DNA from: Caldilineaceae bacterium
GTDB lineage: Bacteria; Chloroflexota; Anaerolineae; Caldilineales; Caldilineaceae
DNA: 64,000 nt
Assembly: GCA_022823185.1 (NCBI GenBank)
Contig: JAJDXQ010000025.1
Coordinates: 157,507-221,506, forward strand
Direction of reading: 5' to 3'
Part shown: positions 1 to 8,132 of the stretch, piece after piece
How the letters are laid out: every line of letters begins with the position of its first letter
How positions within the stretch are numbered: the stretch's first letter is position 1
The notes under the pieces: model-generated
Databases searched by the model: none
Told to the model about the DNA's origin: nothing
What the model saw: only the letters and a program-made list of their open reading frames with translations
Made by a program: the position numbers and the translations under genes

Positions 1-315
1 GACCGCCCCAGCCATCATCTGAACTCGCTTGAGGGACAGCGTGGAAATCCCCCGGTAGTGAAGGGAAGTCTCTGGATGGACATGCAGCAGGTCCGGGTGG
101 GCAAAAACCAGTTTGGGGTCAAACTGCGCTTGAACGATATGGGCCCATGCTTCGGGAGCGATTGCCAAGTCCTCTAACCGTCCTTCAAACTCCAGGGAGG
201 GGTTGAAATCCTTGATCGTCTGTCTGACTCCTTCATCGGCTCGTTCTCGAATATGCCTGGTGATGATCAGCGCCCGTTGCCTGGCCTCCTCGAGACGCGC
301 CTGTCGATCAGCCAC
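1..315 (-). CDS. Putative type II restriction endonuclease, N-terminal part (cut by window edge)
   Basis: An open frame runs leftward off the window from a GTG at 315, giving 105 residues beginning MADRQARLEEARQRAL. The GTG lies inside the last codons of the methyltransferase, so the two genes overlap by 8 bases, and a GGAG ribosome-binding site sits about 9 bases upstream. The visible part is helical and charged, ending in a stretch with HPDLLHVHPETSLHYRG. No catalytic PD-(D/E)XK motif is visible in this fragment. Assignment as the nuclease of the pair rests on its position directly behind and translationally coupled to a modification methyltransferase. I do not recognise a precise subfamily, and a control protein or other methyltransferase partner is possible. 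Confidence 0.5.
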   Translation of the reverse strand, partial: MADRQARLEEARQRALIITRHIRERADEGVRQTIKDFNPSLEFEGRLEDLAIAPEAWAHIVQAQFDPKLVFAHPDLLHVHPETSLHYRGISTLSLKRVQMMAGAV

Positions 316-1699
316 CGCATTTTCTCCAGAAATAGACACATTTCCTTAGTTCTTGTCTCCCGAATCGTCCCATTTGCTGGCTGGAATTCCCTTTTCCTCG
401 GTTGAGAGTCCAGATCGCTTCACACTGCAACCCCGACTGCTCCGCAAAGTCTGAAAGAATGAGGTCTACCGGAATCTCTTGTCCGTGATAACGGACATTG
501 TCATTGATCATGAAGACGCTGCCACCCGGAGATACGATTCGGGCCAGTTCGCTTACCACCAGAGCCATTTCAGTAAAGTAGTTCGCCACGAGCGAGATGA
601 CATTGCGGTTACTCAGATTGTGGGCTTCCTGTTTGAGAACACACAGGGCTTCCTGCAAAGCGGACTGGTTGTCGGTCATTTGGAAGGCGTGTTGGAGTAT
701 GGGCGCTCTCCCGTATTCTCGGAGCAGCAGTTCCCGTTTGGACTTGTTTTCCACGGTTGCTGAGAGCAAGTCCTGGCGCAGCTCCTTCAAGCGGTTCGCA
801 TCATAGCCGAGGTAGACCAACTCCAAGGCATAGGTTCGGGTATAGTCATACCGATTGGCGTAGGGGGGAGAGGTAACAACAGCGTCAAAACTCTCATCAG
901 GAAGATTTCTGAGTTCGGTGAGGCTGGACCCATCTACAAGAGTTGGAGCCGCGTTGCGGTACTTGCGCTGCAGCTCGGGCATATCGTTCATGATTTCCCC
1001 GAGCCGCCGCTGAAGTGCCTGAGCGAGCGTAGGTAGCTCTGCCTTTTGCCATCTCTTACTGACCTTGCGGCCCGACCGGGGGTCCCACCTCAGGAACTGG
1101 CCGTCTTTTCGCGTGTAGCTGACTTCTTCGAGGACACTTACGCACGCCAGCGTCAGAAGAGTCTTTAGCGACGGGTCGCATACGTCGTCTACAAACTTCC
1201 TGGCCTTCGCGAGATCTTGCTCGGTTTGTTCGGGAAATGCTCGCTCTGTGATAGGGATGTGTTGAAACAGCTGATCAGTTTCGAATTCCTTGGACGCGAG
1301 AGAGGCGATCAACTCCTGCGACGTGTAATGGAAGTTAGTATAGTTGAGTCCATTCGCGGCGGCGACGATAGCCCGAGCCGACAGGTTTCCGACAGGCATA
1401 ATCTCAATGCCGGCGCTATCCATCCCCATGCAACTAGCAGTGAGGGGGGCCGTGCCAGTACCAGAAAAGGGATCAAGAAAGGTCTTCGCCTGATGCTGGC
1501 TCAAGAGGCTCTGAACCAGGCTGGCGGAAAACCCTTCCTTATATTTCATCCAGCGCAGGCCTGGAGCTTCCTTGTTCCCTTGGTAAGAGACCAGCTTTCT
1601 GCTTAGACTCTCTTTAACGGATATGCGGGACGCAAAACGGTCATACAAGGAGTTCCGCGCCCTTTGCACCGCATCAACTTGATTCATTGTGGAAGTCAT
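308..1699 (-). CDS. DNA methyltransferase of a type II restriction-modification system
   Basis: A 463-residue SAM-dependent DNA amino-methyltransferase. The SAM-binding motif I appears as FLDPFSGTGT at residues 74-83 and the catalytic motif IV as TSPPY at 276-280. About 195 residues lie between them, including a basic region (about 197-240) that could be target recognition, so the order I, recognition, IV fits the alpha-like arrangement. TSPPY is typical of N4-cytosine enzymes, but N6-adenine cannot be excluded. It protects host DNA from the partner nuclease whose start overlaps this gene's end. The ATG at 1699 is followed by another at residue 5. Base composition is more AT-rich than the sugar genes, as expected for a mobile restriction system. 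Confidence 0.85.
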   Translation of the reverse strand: MTSTMNQVDAVQRARNSLYDRFASRISVKESLSRKLVSYQGNKEAPGLRWMKYKEGFSASLVQSLLSQHQAKTFLDPFSGTGTAPLTASCMGMDSAGIEIMPVGNLSARAIVAAANGLNYTNFHYTSQELIASLASKEFETDQLFQHIPITERAFPEQTEQDLAKARKFVDDVCDPSLKTLLTLACVSVLEEVSYTRKDGQFLRWDPRSGRKVSKRWQKAELPTLAQALQRRLGEIMNDMPELQRKYRNAAPTLVDGSSLTELRNLPDESFDAVVTSPPYANRYDYTRTYALELVYLGYDANRLKELRQDLLSATVENKSKRELLLREYGRAPILQHAFQMTDNQSALQEALCVLKQEAHNLSNRNVISLVANYFTEMALVVSELARIVSPGGSVFMINDNVRYHGQEIPVDLILSDFAEQSGLQCEAIWTLNRGKGNSSQQMGRFGRQELRKCVYFWRKCGG

Positions 1700-1955
1700 T
1701 TGTGGGGGGCCTCGCCTGGTTCCGACCCTTCAATTTGTCGCTGATTGCAGGGCCTGCCCTTCTCAAGGGGGTACCTCTCTGGATTGTATTGTAACAGACG
1801 ATTCACTTCTCTGGCGAGTCCATGCCCGTTGTCGAGTGCATCTACGCCATGGACAAAGGACGGTACAATTTGAAGCCACTTTCTGAGGTAGCAGGGGAGG
1901 AATCCAGGCCTCGTTGACGTTTGATTTGTTTAGTCAGATGAGCGACAATAGCAGG
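1700..1955. other. Intergenic stretch without a gene
   Basis: Between the methyltransferase start and the transposase remnant I see no coding frame with a credible start. It may hold the restriction system's promoter on the minus strand and the left end of the insertion sequence, but I could not find a convincing terminal inverted repeat. Confidence 0.5.
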
Positions 1956-2450
1956 ATGTCTACAGAAAGAATTTCCAACCATCAGTGGCAGAAACTGTAC
2001 GCGTTTTTGCAAGGACACCCTCGCGCCTACGCAGGGCAAGAGGAAAAGTGTCGCCGTTTCATTGAGGCAGTTCGCTGGATACTGCGCACCGGCGCCCAGT
2101 GGCGTGAACTGCCGGATAGCTATGGCAAGTGGAACAGTGTCTTCAAGCGCTTCGCCCGCTGGGAAGAGAACGGTGTCTGGGCCGACATGTTCAAACATTT
2201 CGCTCAGGACCCAGACATGGCTGCTGTAATACCGGACAGTACAGTTGTGCGTGCCCATTTGTACGCAGCGGGCGGCTCAAAAGAGGGGGCCGTCAGTAAG
2301 AACAGTGGCTAGGGCGAAGCCGGGGCGGGTTCAGCGGCAAACTCAAGTGGCGCCGACACATTTTCACTCGCTTTGAATGACTCGCACGACGTTACATGGC
2401 TTTCTTGTCTTTTGCTTCTACATTGATCTGGCATAGCCGAAATGTCAACG
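1956..2450 (+). pseudogene. IS5-family transposase remnant, internally deleted
   Basis: The ATG at 1956 opens a typical IS5-family N-terminal domain (DUF4096-like): ISNHQWQKLYAFL, then FIEAVRWILRTGAQWRELP and WNSVFKRFARWEENGVW. It stops at 2312. A second frame then carries LGRSRGGFSGKLKW, the usual start of the second open frame in frameshifting IS5/IS427 elements. It runs directly into what is normally the far C-terminus: RRHIFTRFE, a stop at the TGA near 2379, then LARRYMAFLSFASTLIW. Nearly the whole DDE catalytic domain is therefore missing between the two ends, and a stop interrupts the rest. Inactive on its own. The 3' boundary is approximate. Confidence 0.8.
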
Positions 2451-2769
2451 CCAGGCATCCTACCCACGCCCTCTTCGCGCCCCACGCCGCACAGTCACTT
2501 CCACAGCCGCAGCCGCAGACGCTCCCATCCCGTTTGCCTGGCCCCAAGAACGGGACCATGAGCTAAGGTGTATCAGCGGAGCGAGTTTCAGGATCCATTC
2601 GGGAATGAACGCTGAAGCCTGCGTCCCGCTTCTCCTGACAGCCCCAAGTCCGGGCTGCGCTCCATCGCGCCGCCATTGTTGATGATCCGCGGGGCGTGCT
2701 ACAATTGGGATCCTTCCTCTTGCCGGAAGAGGCGACGTGCCGCGGCAGCGCGAGATTCAGGTGGAGAGA
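2451..2769. other. Non-coding stretch upstream of the secreted protein
   Basis: No supported gene in these 319 bases. The last part holds the promoter described separately; the rest is presumably flanking debris of the transposase remnant. Confidence 0.5.
2676..2705 (+). promoter_or_regulatory. Sigma-70-type promoter of the secreted protein gene
   Basis: TTGTTG at 2676-2681 and TACAAT at 2700-2705 are separated by 18 bases. Transcription would start near 2712, leaving a leader of about 58 bases before the ATG at 2770. Confidence 0.5.
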
Positions 2770-4401
2770 ATGCGAGGCGTGATGAGAAAAGTGCGGGGCG
2801 CGCGAGGCGTTGTCTCCCTTTGCGCGCTGCTGGCGGTTGCCGTGGCCCTGTGGCATGGAACGGCAACGACCCGGGCGCAGGGGCCGCCCCCTGCTCCCGA
2901 AGAAGAAGCGAGCGCGGCTCATCTCTCCCCTGACGGTTGCAGCGAACTGATCATCAACGGCGGTTTCGAAGCGACCGACCTGCACTGGCATCTGGGGGGC
3001 ACGGCGCAGCCGCCGAGCTACTCCACGGCGCGAACGTATGCGGGGACGCGTGCGTTGCGGCTGGGCATTGTGGACAGCGCCAACCTGGACGCCAGCGACA
3101 GCCTCTACCAGGATATTGCGCTGCCCGATTCGGCCCAGCATTTCACGCTCAGCTTCCACTACTGGGCGAGCCACGAGGACGCGCCCGGCAGCGACATGCA
3201 GCTGCTGAACATCTACGAGGCGACAACCGGCGTACGGCTGGCGCAGCCATGGTCGCGGCTCTCGAACGAGCAGTCGTGGCAGTTCGAACAGATCGACTTG
3301 ACGCACTTTCGCGGGCGGACGCTGCGCATCGAGTTCGGCGTGCATAACGACGGCAGCGGCGGCCGCACCGCGCTTTACCTGGACGATGTCAGCCTGCTGG
3401 CCTGTGAACCGGACGCGACGCCGTTTGTGACGCCGCCCGCGACCGCGGCCCCGCCCCAGACGGGAACGCCGCCGCCGGCCGCCACCGCGCAACCGGGCGC
3501 GACGCCTGTGCCGGCCGGCTGTGTTGAGAGCGAGACGCTGCGCAACGGAGACTTCGAAGGGGCGCTGAACGGGCAGTCCAACTGGACAGTGGGCGAATCG
3601 CCGGTTCCGCCGGCGCTCGCCAACCAGCCGTCGGGAGGTTCGTGGTCATTGCGGTTGGGCAACCCGCCGGGAAGCGGCACGCAGAACATACTCTCCTATT
3701 CTTCGGTGCGCCAGTATATCGAGTTGCCGCCCGGCGCGACGAGCGCGTCGTTGCGCTGGAACCATCTCTCGCGCAGTCAGGACCCCGCGGCGCCCAGCCC
3801 GGCCGCGGCCGCGGACCGGCAGGAGTTGATCCTGTTGTCATCGTCACTGGCGACCGAGGCGATTCTCTATCGCAGTCGTGCGGAAAACGCTGCCTGGGAG
3901 ACAGTTACGGTCGATCTCACCCCGTATCTGGACGGATCGTACTACCTCTACTTCAATGTTTACAATGACGGCAACGGCAGGCGCACCTGGATGTTTCTGG
4001 ACGATGTACAGGTGCTGGTCTGCTACGGCAGCGCGGCGGCGCCGAGCGGCGGCGCGGTCGAAGCCCAGCCGCCGGCCGCGCCGTCACCGGCTGCGGCCAC
4101 TCCGACGCCGAACAACAGCACGGCTGCGCAGCCGGGTTCCGACGCGCAGGCGCCGTCGGCCGGCGTGACGCCGGCCGCGCGCGGCACGATGATCGCTGTC
4201 GGCGTTTCAACCCCTTCATCGATCATCCAGAGGTCCGGCCCGACTGCCGGCCCGGCGCAGGTCACGGATGTCACTGTATGGCAGCGATTCCTGCGCATCT
4301 CCCAGACTGCCCAAGGGCAGACCTTTGTTTTCCTTCTCCTGATCGTCCTCGTGGCTCTCGGCTATCTGCGATTTCGCGGGAGCGGGCCCCCTCCGCCGTA
4401 G
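2770..4401 (+). CDS. Secreted, C-terminally membrane-anchored protein with two jelly-roll-like domains
   Basis: The chosen ATG follows GGTGGAGAGA closely, and the 543-residue product begins with a basic stretch and hydrophobic core (VVSLCALLAVAVALW), a signal peptide. Two similar beta-rich domains follow. Each opens with NGGFE or NGDFE, contains SYST/SYSSVRQYIELP-like strands and ends in YLDDVSLLAC or FLDDVQVLVC, as in CBM-like galactose-binding folds. A Pro/Ala/Thr linker separates them, and a longer linker leads to a C-terminal membrane helix (TFVFLLLIVLVALGYL) and a short RGSGPPPP tail. This suggests an outward-facing, possibly carbohydrate-binding surface protein. No catalytic motif was seen, so the function is unknown. 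Confidence 0.75.
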   Translation: MRGVMRKVRGARGVVSLCALLAVAVALWHGTATTRAQGPPPAPEEEASAAHLSPDGCSELIINGGFEATDLHWHLGGTAQPPSYSTARTYAGTRALRLGIVDSANLDASDSLYQDIALPDSAQHFTLSFHYWASHEDAPGSDMQLLNIYEATTGVRLAQPWSRLSNEQSWQFEQIDLTHFRGRTLRIEFGVHNDGSGGRTALYLDDVSLLACEPDATPFVTPPATAAPPQTGTPPPAATAQPGATPVPAGCVESETLRNGDFEGALNGQSNWTVGESPVPPALANQPSGGSWSLRLGNPPGSGTQNILSYSSVRQYIELPPGATSASLRWNHLSRSQDPAAPSPAAAADRQELILLSSSLATEAILYRSRAENAAWETVTVDLTPYLDGSYYLYFNVYNDGNGRRTWMFLDDVQVLVCYGSAAAPSGGAVEAQPPAAPSPAAATPTPNNSTAAQPGSDAQAPSAGVTPAARGTMIAVGVSTPSSIIQRSGPTAGPAQVTDVTVWQRFLRISQTAQGQTFVFLLLIVLVALGYLRFRGSGPPPP

Positions 4402-4444
4402 GGGCCGCCGGCCCGTTGCCGGTCACTGCGCCTGTCACTGACGT

Positions 4445-4474
4445 TTGTCGAATCCCTGCCAATTGGACTAGAAT
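4445..4474 (+). promoter_or_regulatory. Promoter of the acetyltransferase gene
   Basis: TTGTCG at 4445-4450 and TAGAAT at 4469-4474 with an 18-base spacer. The predicted start point, near 4481, falls just before an inverted repeat. Confidence 0.5.
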
Positions 4475-4482
4475 AGGGTTGC

Positions 4483-4503
4483 CCACTACGATATTTGTAG
4501 TGG
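4483..4503. promoter_or_regulatory. Inverted repeat, possible operator
   Basis: CCACTAC and GTAGTGG form perfect 7-base arms with a 7-base spacer, placed directly over the expected transcription start of the acetyltransferase gene. That position suits a repressor site, but no regulator gene is adjacent. Confidence 0.4.
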
Positions 4504-4569
4504 AATGCAGGACTGTTACTGTCTTTGCGTACCAGCAATCTGGTTTCAGAAAAGCCGATAGAGGAGTCT

Positions 4570-5817
4570 ATGCTTATCACTACGTCCCCGGCGCCGGCCG
4601 GGCCTGCGGTGGCGCGCCGGTTGCGGCGCGACAACCACCACACAGACGGCGTTGACCAGGGGAGCGAAGCGTCTGCAGAGAAAGCGGACAAAGATGCGGT
4701 TCCTCCCTGTACTCTTGAAGTCGTAGTCTATGGCCCCGACGCCTATCCCAATGGTTTCAGCGCGCTGGCAGCGGAGTGGAACGGCCTGCTGGCCCGCAGC
4801 CGCTATGATACTTTTTTCCTTTCACATGAATGGCAGTCGGTCTGGTGGCAGCAGCTGGGGGCGGGCGAACTGTGGATCCTGGCCTTTTATCGAGGAGAGA
4901 GTGAAGAGGAGAGAGGAGAGAGTGAAGACCTCTCTGATCCTGCCAGCCCCTCTTCCTTCCCGTCCGGGTTGGTTGGGATTGCGCCCTTCTATTTGAGTGA
5001 ACACACGCAGGGTTCATGGGCGGGGAAGCGCAGTTTGAAGCTTGTCGGCTGTGTGGAGGTGAGCGACTTCCTGGACATCATAATCGCCGCCGGCTGGGAG
5101 AAGCAGGTCTACTACTGTCTGCTGGACTGGCTGCGGAGCGAGGAGGCGCCGGCCTGGGACTATCTGGACCTGTGCAATCTGCCGGAGGACAGTCTGAGCT
5201 ACAAGGCGCTGCCGTCGATTTTCCGGAACGCGGGTTTACGGGTGGAGGTAGACCAGGAGGATGTCGCGCCGCATGTGCATCTCCCGGCCCGCTATGAAAA
5301 CTACCTGATGCAGATCGACAAGAAGCAGCGCCACGAAATTCGCCGCAAACAGCGCCGGGTGGAACGGGAGCTGGATGTCGGCTTTACGTTGATCCAGTCG
5401 ATGGAGGCGCTGCAGGGGGCGATGGATGAGTTCCTGCGTCTGCAGCGCATGAGCCGCCCGGACAAAGAGTCATTCATGACGCCGCACATGGAACGATTTT
5501 TCCGCGTCATGGCCGGGCGCATGCTTGAAACGGGCCATCTCCATCTCAGTTTTCTCTCGTTGAACGGTGAAAACGCGGCCGCGCTGCTGGCGTTCGAGTA
5601 TAAGAAGGAGCTGCTGCTCTACAACTCCGGTTATGACACTGAGAAGTGGGCCGGCTACAGCCCCGGATGGGTGCTGCTGGGCTACGTTATCCAACATGCG
5701 ATTGTGCGCGGCATTGAAGTCTTCGACTTTCTGCAGGGCGATGAGGAGTACAAGTACCGCTTTGGCGGCCACGATTACCGGGTCATGCGCACCTTGATCA
5801 TCAATGAGCCGGTCTAA
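4570..5817 (+). CDS. FemAB/BioF2-like GNAT-fold acyltransferase
   Basis: A 415-residue member of the BioF2-like acetyltransferase (Acetyltransf_6) group. Family-typical stretches include FFLSHEWQSVWWQQLG near residues 82-97, LVGIAPFYLSE near 134, KQRHEIRRKQRR near 255 and a final YKYRFGGHDYRV. Such proteins move acyl or aminoacyl groups, often in cell-surface polysaccharide or capsule synthesis. The ATG at 4570 was chosen because GAGGAG sits just upstream; an earlier in-frame ATG at 4525 has none. Residues about 108-133 are an odd low-complexity insertion (RGESEEERGESED, then a Ser/Pro segment) between the strands WILAFY and LVGIAPF, encoded by a purine-rich 7-base-periodic repeat. The substrate is unknown. 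Confidence 0.8.
   Translation: MLITTSPAPAGPAVARRLRRDNHHTDGVDQGSEASAEKADKDAVPPCTLEVVVYGPDAYPNGFSALAAEWNGLLARSRYDTFFLSHEWQSVWWQQLGAGELWILAFYRGESEEERGESEDLSDPASPSSFPSGLVGIAPFYLSEHTQGSWAGKRSLKLVGCVEVSDFLDIIIAAGWEKQVYYCLLDWLRSEEAPAWDYLDLCNLPEDSLSYKALPSIFRNAGLRVEVDQEDVAPHVHLPARYENYLMQIDKKQRHEIRRKQRRVERELDVGFTLIQSMEALQGAMDEFLRLQRMSRPDKESFMTPHMERFFRVMAGRMLETGHLHLSFLSLNGENAAALLAFEYKKELLLYNSGYDTEKWAGYSPGWVLLGYVIQHAIVRGIEVFDFLQGDEEYKYRFGGHDYRVMRTLIINEPV
4892..4930. repeat. Purine-rich heptad array inside coding sequence
   Basis: A 16-base unit beginning GAGGAGAGAGTGAA occurs at 4892-4907 and again at 4913-4928, a 21-base (three heptads) offset. In frame it encodes RGESEEE followed by RGESEDL. The composition matches the GAGGAGT-type arrays at 16740, 33472 and 59611. 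Confidence 0.7.
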
Positions 5818-5879
5818 GCGGTTGAACGGGCGCCGGCGGCTTCGGCTTGACGGGGGCGCGCCGGGGCAGGGAAGGAACC

Positions 5880-6236
5880 ATGGCCGAAAACGGATCAGTT
5901 CCAGTCAGTGACGGCAGTGAGCAGAACGGTGTGGGTTCGGGGCCGGCCGCGGAGCCGCAGACGGAGCCTTCGCCCCGCCAGCCGCGTGCAGAGCGCGAGG
6001 ATGCCTTTGCCTTCTCCTCCTGGCTGCTGGAAGGGATGGCGGGCCTGTGCGAAGAGCTGCGCCACAACGATCTCGGCCTGCCGCAGGAGTTCTGGACGCA
6101 CGCATACGCGGCGCGGCGGGAGGGGCTGCTCGCCTGCCGGGCGCTGATCGACGCCGCGCTGGCGCACTGCGAAGCCGATGCGGCGCGGAAAAACGAAAAA
6201 CCCGGCAGCCAGCGCGGCCGGGTTGAAATCGATTGA
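5880..6236 (+). CDS. Small hypothetical protein
   Basis: A 118-residue open frame with GGAAGG about 8 bases upstream of its ATG, 62 bases after the acetyltransferase stop, so perhaps in the same operon. The first 40 residues are disordered and acidic/proline-rich. The rest (about 45-100) reads as alpha helices: FSSWLLEGMAGLCEELRHND and EFWTHAYAARREGLLACRAL. No domain recognised. Its last codons overlap a strong terminator hairpin acting on the opposite strand, so the C-terminal tail (KNEKPGSQRGRVEID) may be incidental. Confidence 0.5.
   Translation: MAENGSVPVSDGSEQNGVGSGPAAEPQTEPSPRQPRAEREDAFAFSSWLLEGMAGLCEELRHNDLGLPQEFWTHAYAARREGLLACRALIDAALAHCEADAARKNEKPGSQRGRVEID
6191..6224 (-). terminator. 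Intrinsic terminator of the sulfatase gene
   Basis: AACCCGGC (6199-6206) pairs with GCCGGGTT (6217-6224). Read on the minus strand the hairpin is followed by TTTTTCGTTTTTC. It begins about 50 bases after the sulfatase stop and lies within the end of the small gene on the plus strand. Confidence 0.75.
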
Positions 6237-6274
6237 AACTTCAGCGGTCGGCGGCTCGCGGCCGCTGGCGCCCT

Positions 6275-7675
6275 CTAGGAAAGCGCCTCCTCCTCTGTCA
6301 CGATCCGTTGGCCGCTTGGCCTTGACGGGGCCGCGTCGATTACGGCCGGCGCCTCGCCCGCTTCGCCCATGAGACGCAGCAGACGCTCCCGCAGCACGTC
6401 AGCCGCACGGCGATGGGACTCGAGGCCGACAAGGTTGGTCAGCTCGTACGGGTCCGCCTGCAGATCGTACAGATACTGCTCCACATAACGATCGGCGCTG
6501 GCATCGCGCCTGCCATCCTTGTCCGGCGCGGTGACGCCATACTTCCAGCGTCGCGTGCGCACGGCCCGCCCCACCTGGGATTCACTAATCTGGATCAACG
6601 CGTCCTGCGGCCAGTCCGACACCTGGCGGCTGACAAGCGGCAACGCCGAACGGCCCTGCATCTGCTCCGGCACGTCCAGGCCGGCTGCGTCCAGCAGAGT
6701 CGGCGGCAGGTCCACCAGGCTGACGATTTCCCGCACTTCGCCTCCGCCGATAAAGCCGGGGCCGGTGACTGCGGTGGGCAGCCGGACGGAGGCTTCGTGG
6801 CAGGAGCGTTTGTATTCGTCGTTGCGCGTCTTGAAATGGCAGCCGTGATCGGTGGTGTAGAGAACGATCGTGTTCTCGTCCAGCCCCAGGCTCTTCAGCG
6901 CGTCCAGGAGACGGCCGAGGGCCTCGTCCAATCGTTTGATCATGCCCCAGTAGCCGCCCAGGTGCTGCTGTGAGGAGCCGCCCAGGGCGAGAAGGTCGGG
7001 CGGCGTCCAGCGGCCCGCGTAGCGTTCGCGGTAGCCGTCGGGCGGGGGGTAGTCGTCAATATGGTTCTGATGGTGCGGTTCAATGTAGGATAGGAAGAGA
7101 AAGAACGGGTCCTGCTGGTGGCCGTCGATATAGCGGATGGCTGCGTCTGTCAGGGCGTCCACGCGATAGCCGGGCAGCCTGACGGCCTCACAATCGTTGT
7201 CGTACATGACAGTATCGTAGGCGTCGGAGGTAAACTCCAACGCATTGGATGCCAGCCAGCTCTGGTAGCCGCCGCGGCTCTCTTCCGGGACGGGTCCTGC
7301 GACGCCCCGGTCCGCCAGATGCCACTTGCCGATATAGCCCGTATCATAGCCCGCGTCGCCGAAAAAATGGGCGAGCGTGCGCGCATCCCTCGGCAGGGGG
7401 ATGGCGTTGCGAAAACAGCCGGTGGCGGTGGCGTACATGCCGGTCTGCAGACAGGAGCGGGCCGGGCCGCAGACGGGCTGGCAGGTGACGGTGGTGTGCA
7501 GGTGTGTGCCCTGCCGGGCCATGCGATCGAAGTTGGGGGTCAGGTCGAGCGGATTGCCATGCACGCCGGTTGAATCCCAGCGCTGTTGGTCGGTGAAAAA
7601 GACGATAACATTGGGCTTCTGTGGTGTTGTCTGCGCGGCTACTTCGCCATGTGGGCGCGAAGATGAGCGGGGCAT
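6275..7675 (-). CDS. Sulfatase (alkaline-phosphatase-like, formylglycine-dependent)
   Basis: A 466-residue type I sulfatase that hydrolyses sulfate esters, probably on sulfated polysaccharides or glycans. Metal-binding FFTDQQ occurs at residues 26-31. The modification site CGPAR, with the Cys to be converted to formylglycine at residue 69, is followed by SCLQTG. Also present are TGYIGKWHLAD and the later metal site YTTDHG. The start is an ATG after GGAGGAAG. No signal peptide is evident (the N-terminus is polar), so it may be cytoplasmic. It is transcribed divergently from the export operon and alone; activation needs a formylglycine-generating enzyme encoded elsewhere. The substrate cannot be told from the sequence. 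Confidence 0.9.
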   Translation of the reverse strand: MPRSSSRPHGEVAAQTTPQKPNVIVFFTDQQRWDSTGVHGNPLDLTPNFDRMARQGTHLHTTVTCQPVCGPARSCLQTGMYATATGCFRNAIPLPRDARTLAHFFGDAGYDTGYIGKWHLADRGVAGPVPEESRGGYQSWLASNALEFTSDAYDTVMYDNDCEAVRLPGYRVDALTDAAIRYIDGHQQDPFFLFLSYIEPHHQNHIDDYPPPDGYRERYAGRWTPPDLLALGGSSQQHLGGYWGMIKRLDEALGRLLDALKSLGLDENTIVLYTTDHGCHFKTRNDEYKRSCHEASVRLPTAVTGPGFIGGGEVREIVSLVDLPPTLLDAAGLDVPEQMQGRSALPLVSRQVSDWPQDALIQISESQVGRAVRTRRWKYGVTAPDKDGRRDASADRYVEQYLYDLQADPYELTNLVGLESHRRAADVLRERLLRLMGEAGEAPAVIDAAPSRPSGQRIVTEEEALS

Positions 7676-8132
7676 GGTCTGCTTCCTCCGGAATCTGGCT
7701 AGGACGGTGTTCGATACGCCCCGCGAGGGGGGACGCCGATGGTCGGCTGCGCTGCGGGTTGATCGAGTTGCCTGGCGGCGTATGATTCAGGCATTCTAAC
7801 CGATCACGCGGGGGAACGCTACCGTCCTGCCGTTGAGGGAGTGTCCTAAACATTCGGGCGGCCGCAGGGGAAAGGGGCAGACGCATCAGGCCGTTCGGTT
7901 TGGCAGTTTGGGAATCCGCGTTTATACTTTTGAATGGATTGATATAGGCGCGACAGCTACCATAAAATTGTATTTTGGTTTTCCTTTCGTTCCCGTCGTC
8001 GTCAGACCAGGAACGGCGATCGGCTCAGGAAGACGGAACGGCCGTCAGGCACAGAGTCTTTCTGCGCGATTCATGCCCCCCTTTTTTGTGCTGAGAACAA
8101 TTCCTGTGTATCGGAGAAGAAACAAAAATATA
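7676..8132. other. Divergent intergenic region, 457 bases
   Basis: Separates the leftward sulfatase from the rightward export operon. It is distinctly AT-richer after 7920 and holds the promoter below. An open frame continues upstream of 8133 in phase with the adaptor gene, but it lacks a start with a ribosome-binding site. Confidence 0.5.
7939..7968 (+). promoter_or_regulatory. Candidate promoter of the export operon
   Basis: TTGATA at 7939-7944 and TAAAAT at 7963-7968, spacer 18 bases, in an AT-rich patch. The implied leader before the adaptor start is about 160 bases. Confidence 0.4.

Noticed and set aside
2563..3492. 309-codon Arg-rich frame opposite the secreted protein
   Set aside because: Arginine-rich antisense reading of Ala/Pro/Gly codons; the plus strand has a promoter, ribosome site and signal peptide.
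7833..8132. N-terminal extension of the adaptor gene by 100 codons
   Set aside because: The extension covers the promoter-like AT-rich stretch, lacks a ribosome site and would place the lipobox Cys even further from the N-terminus.
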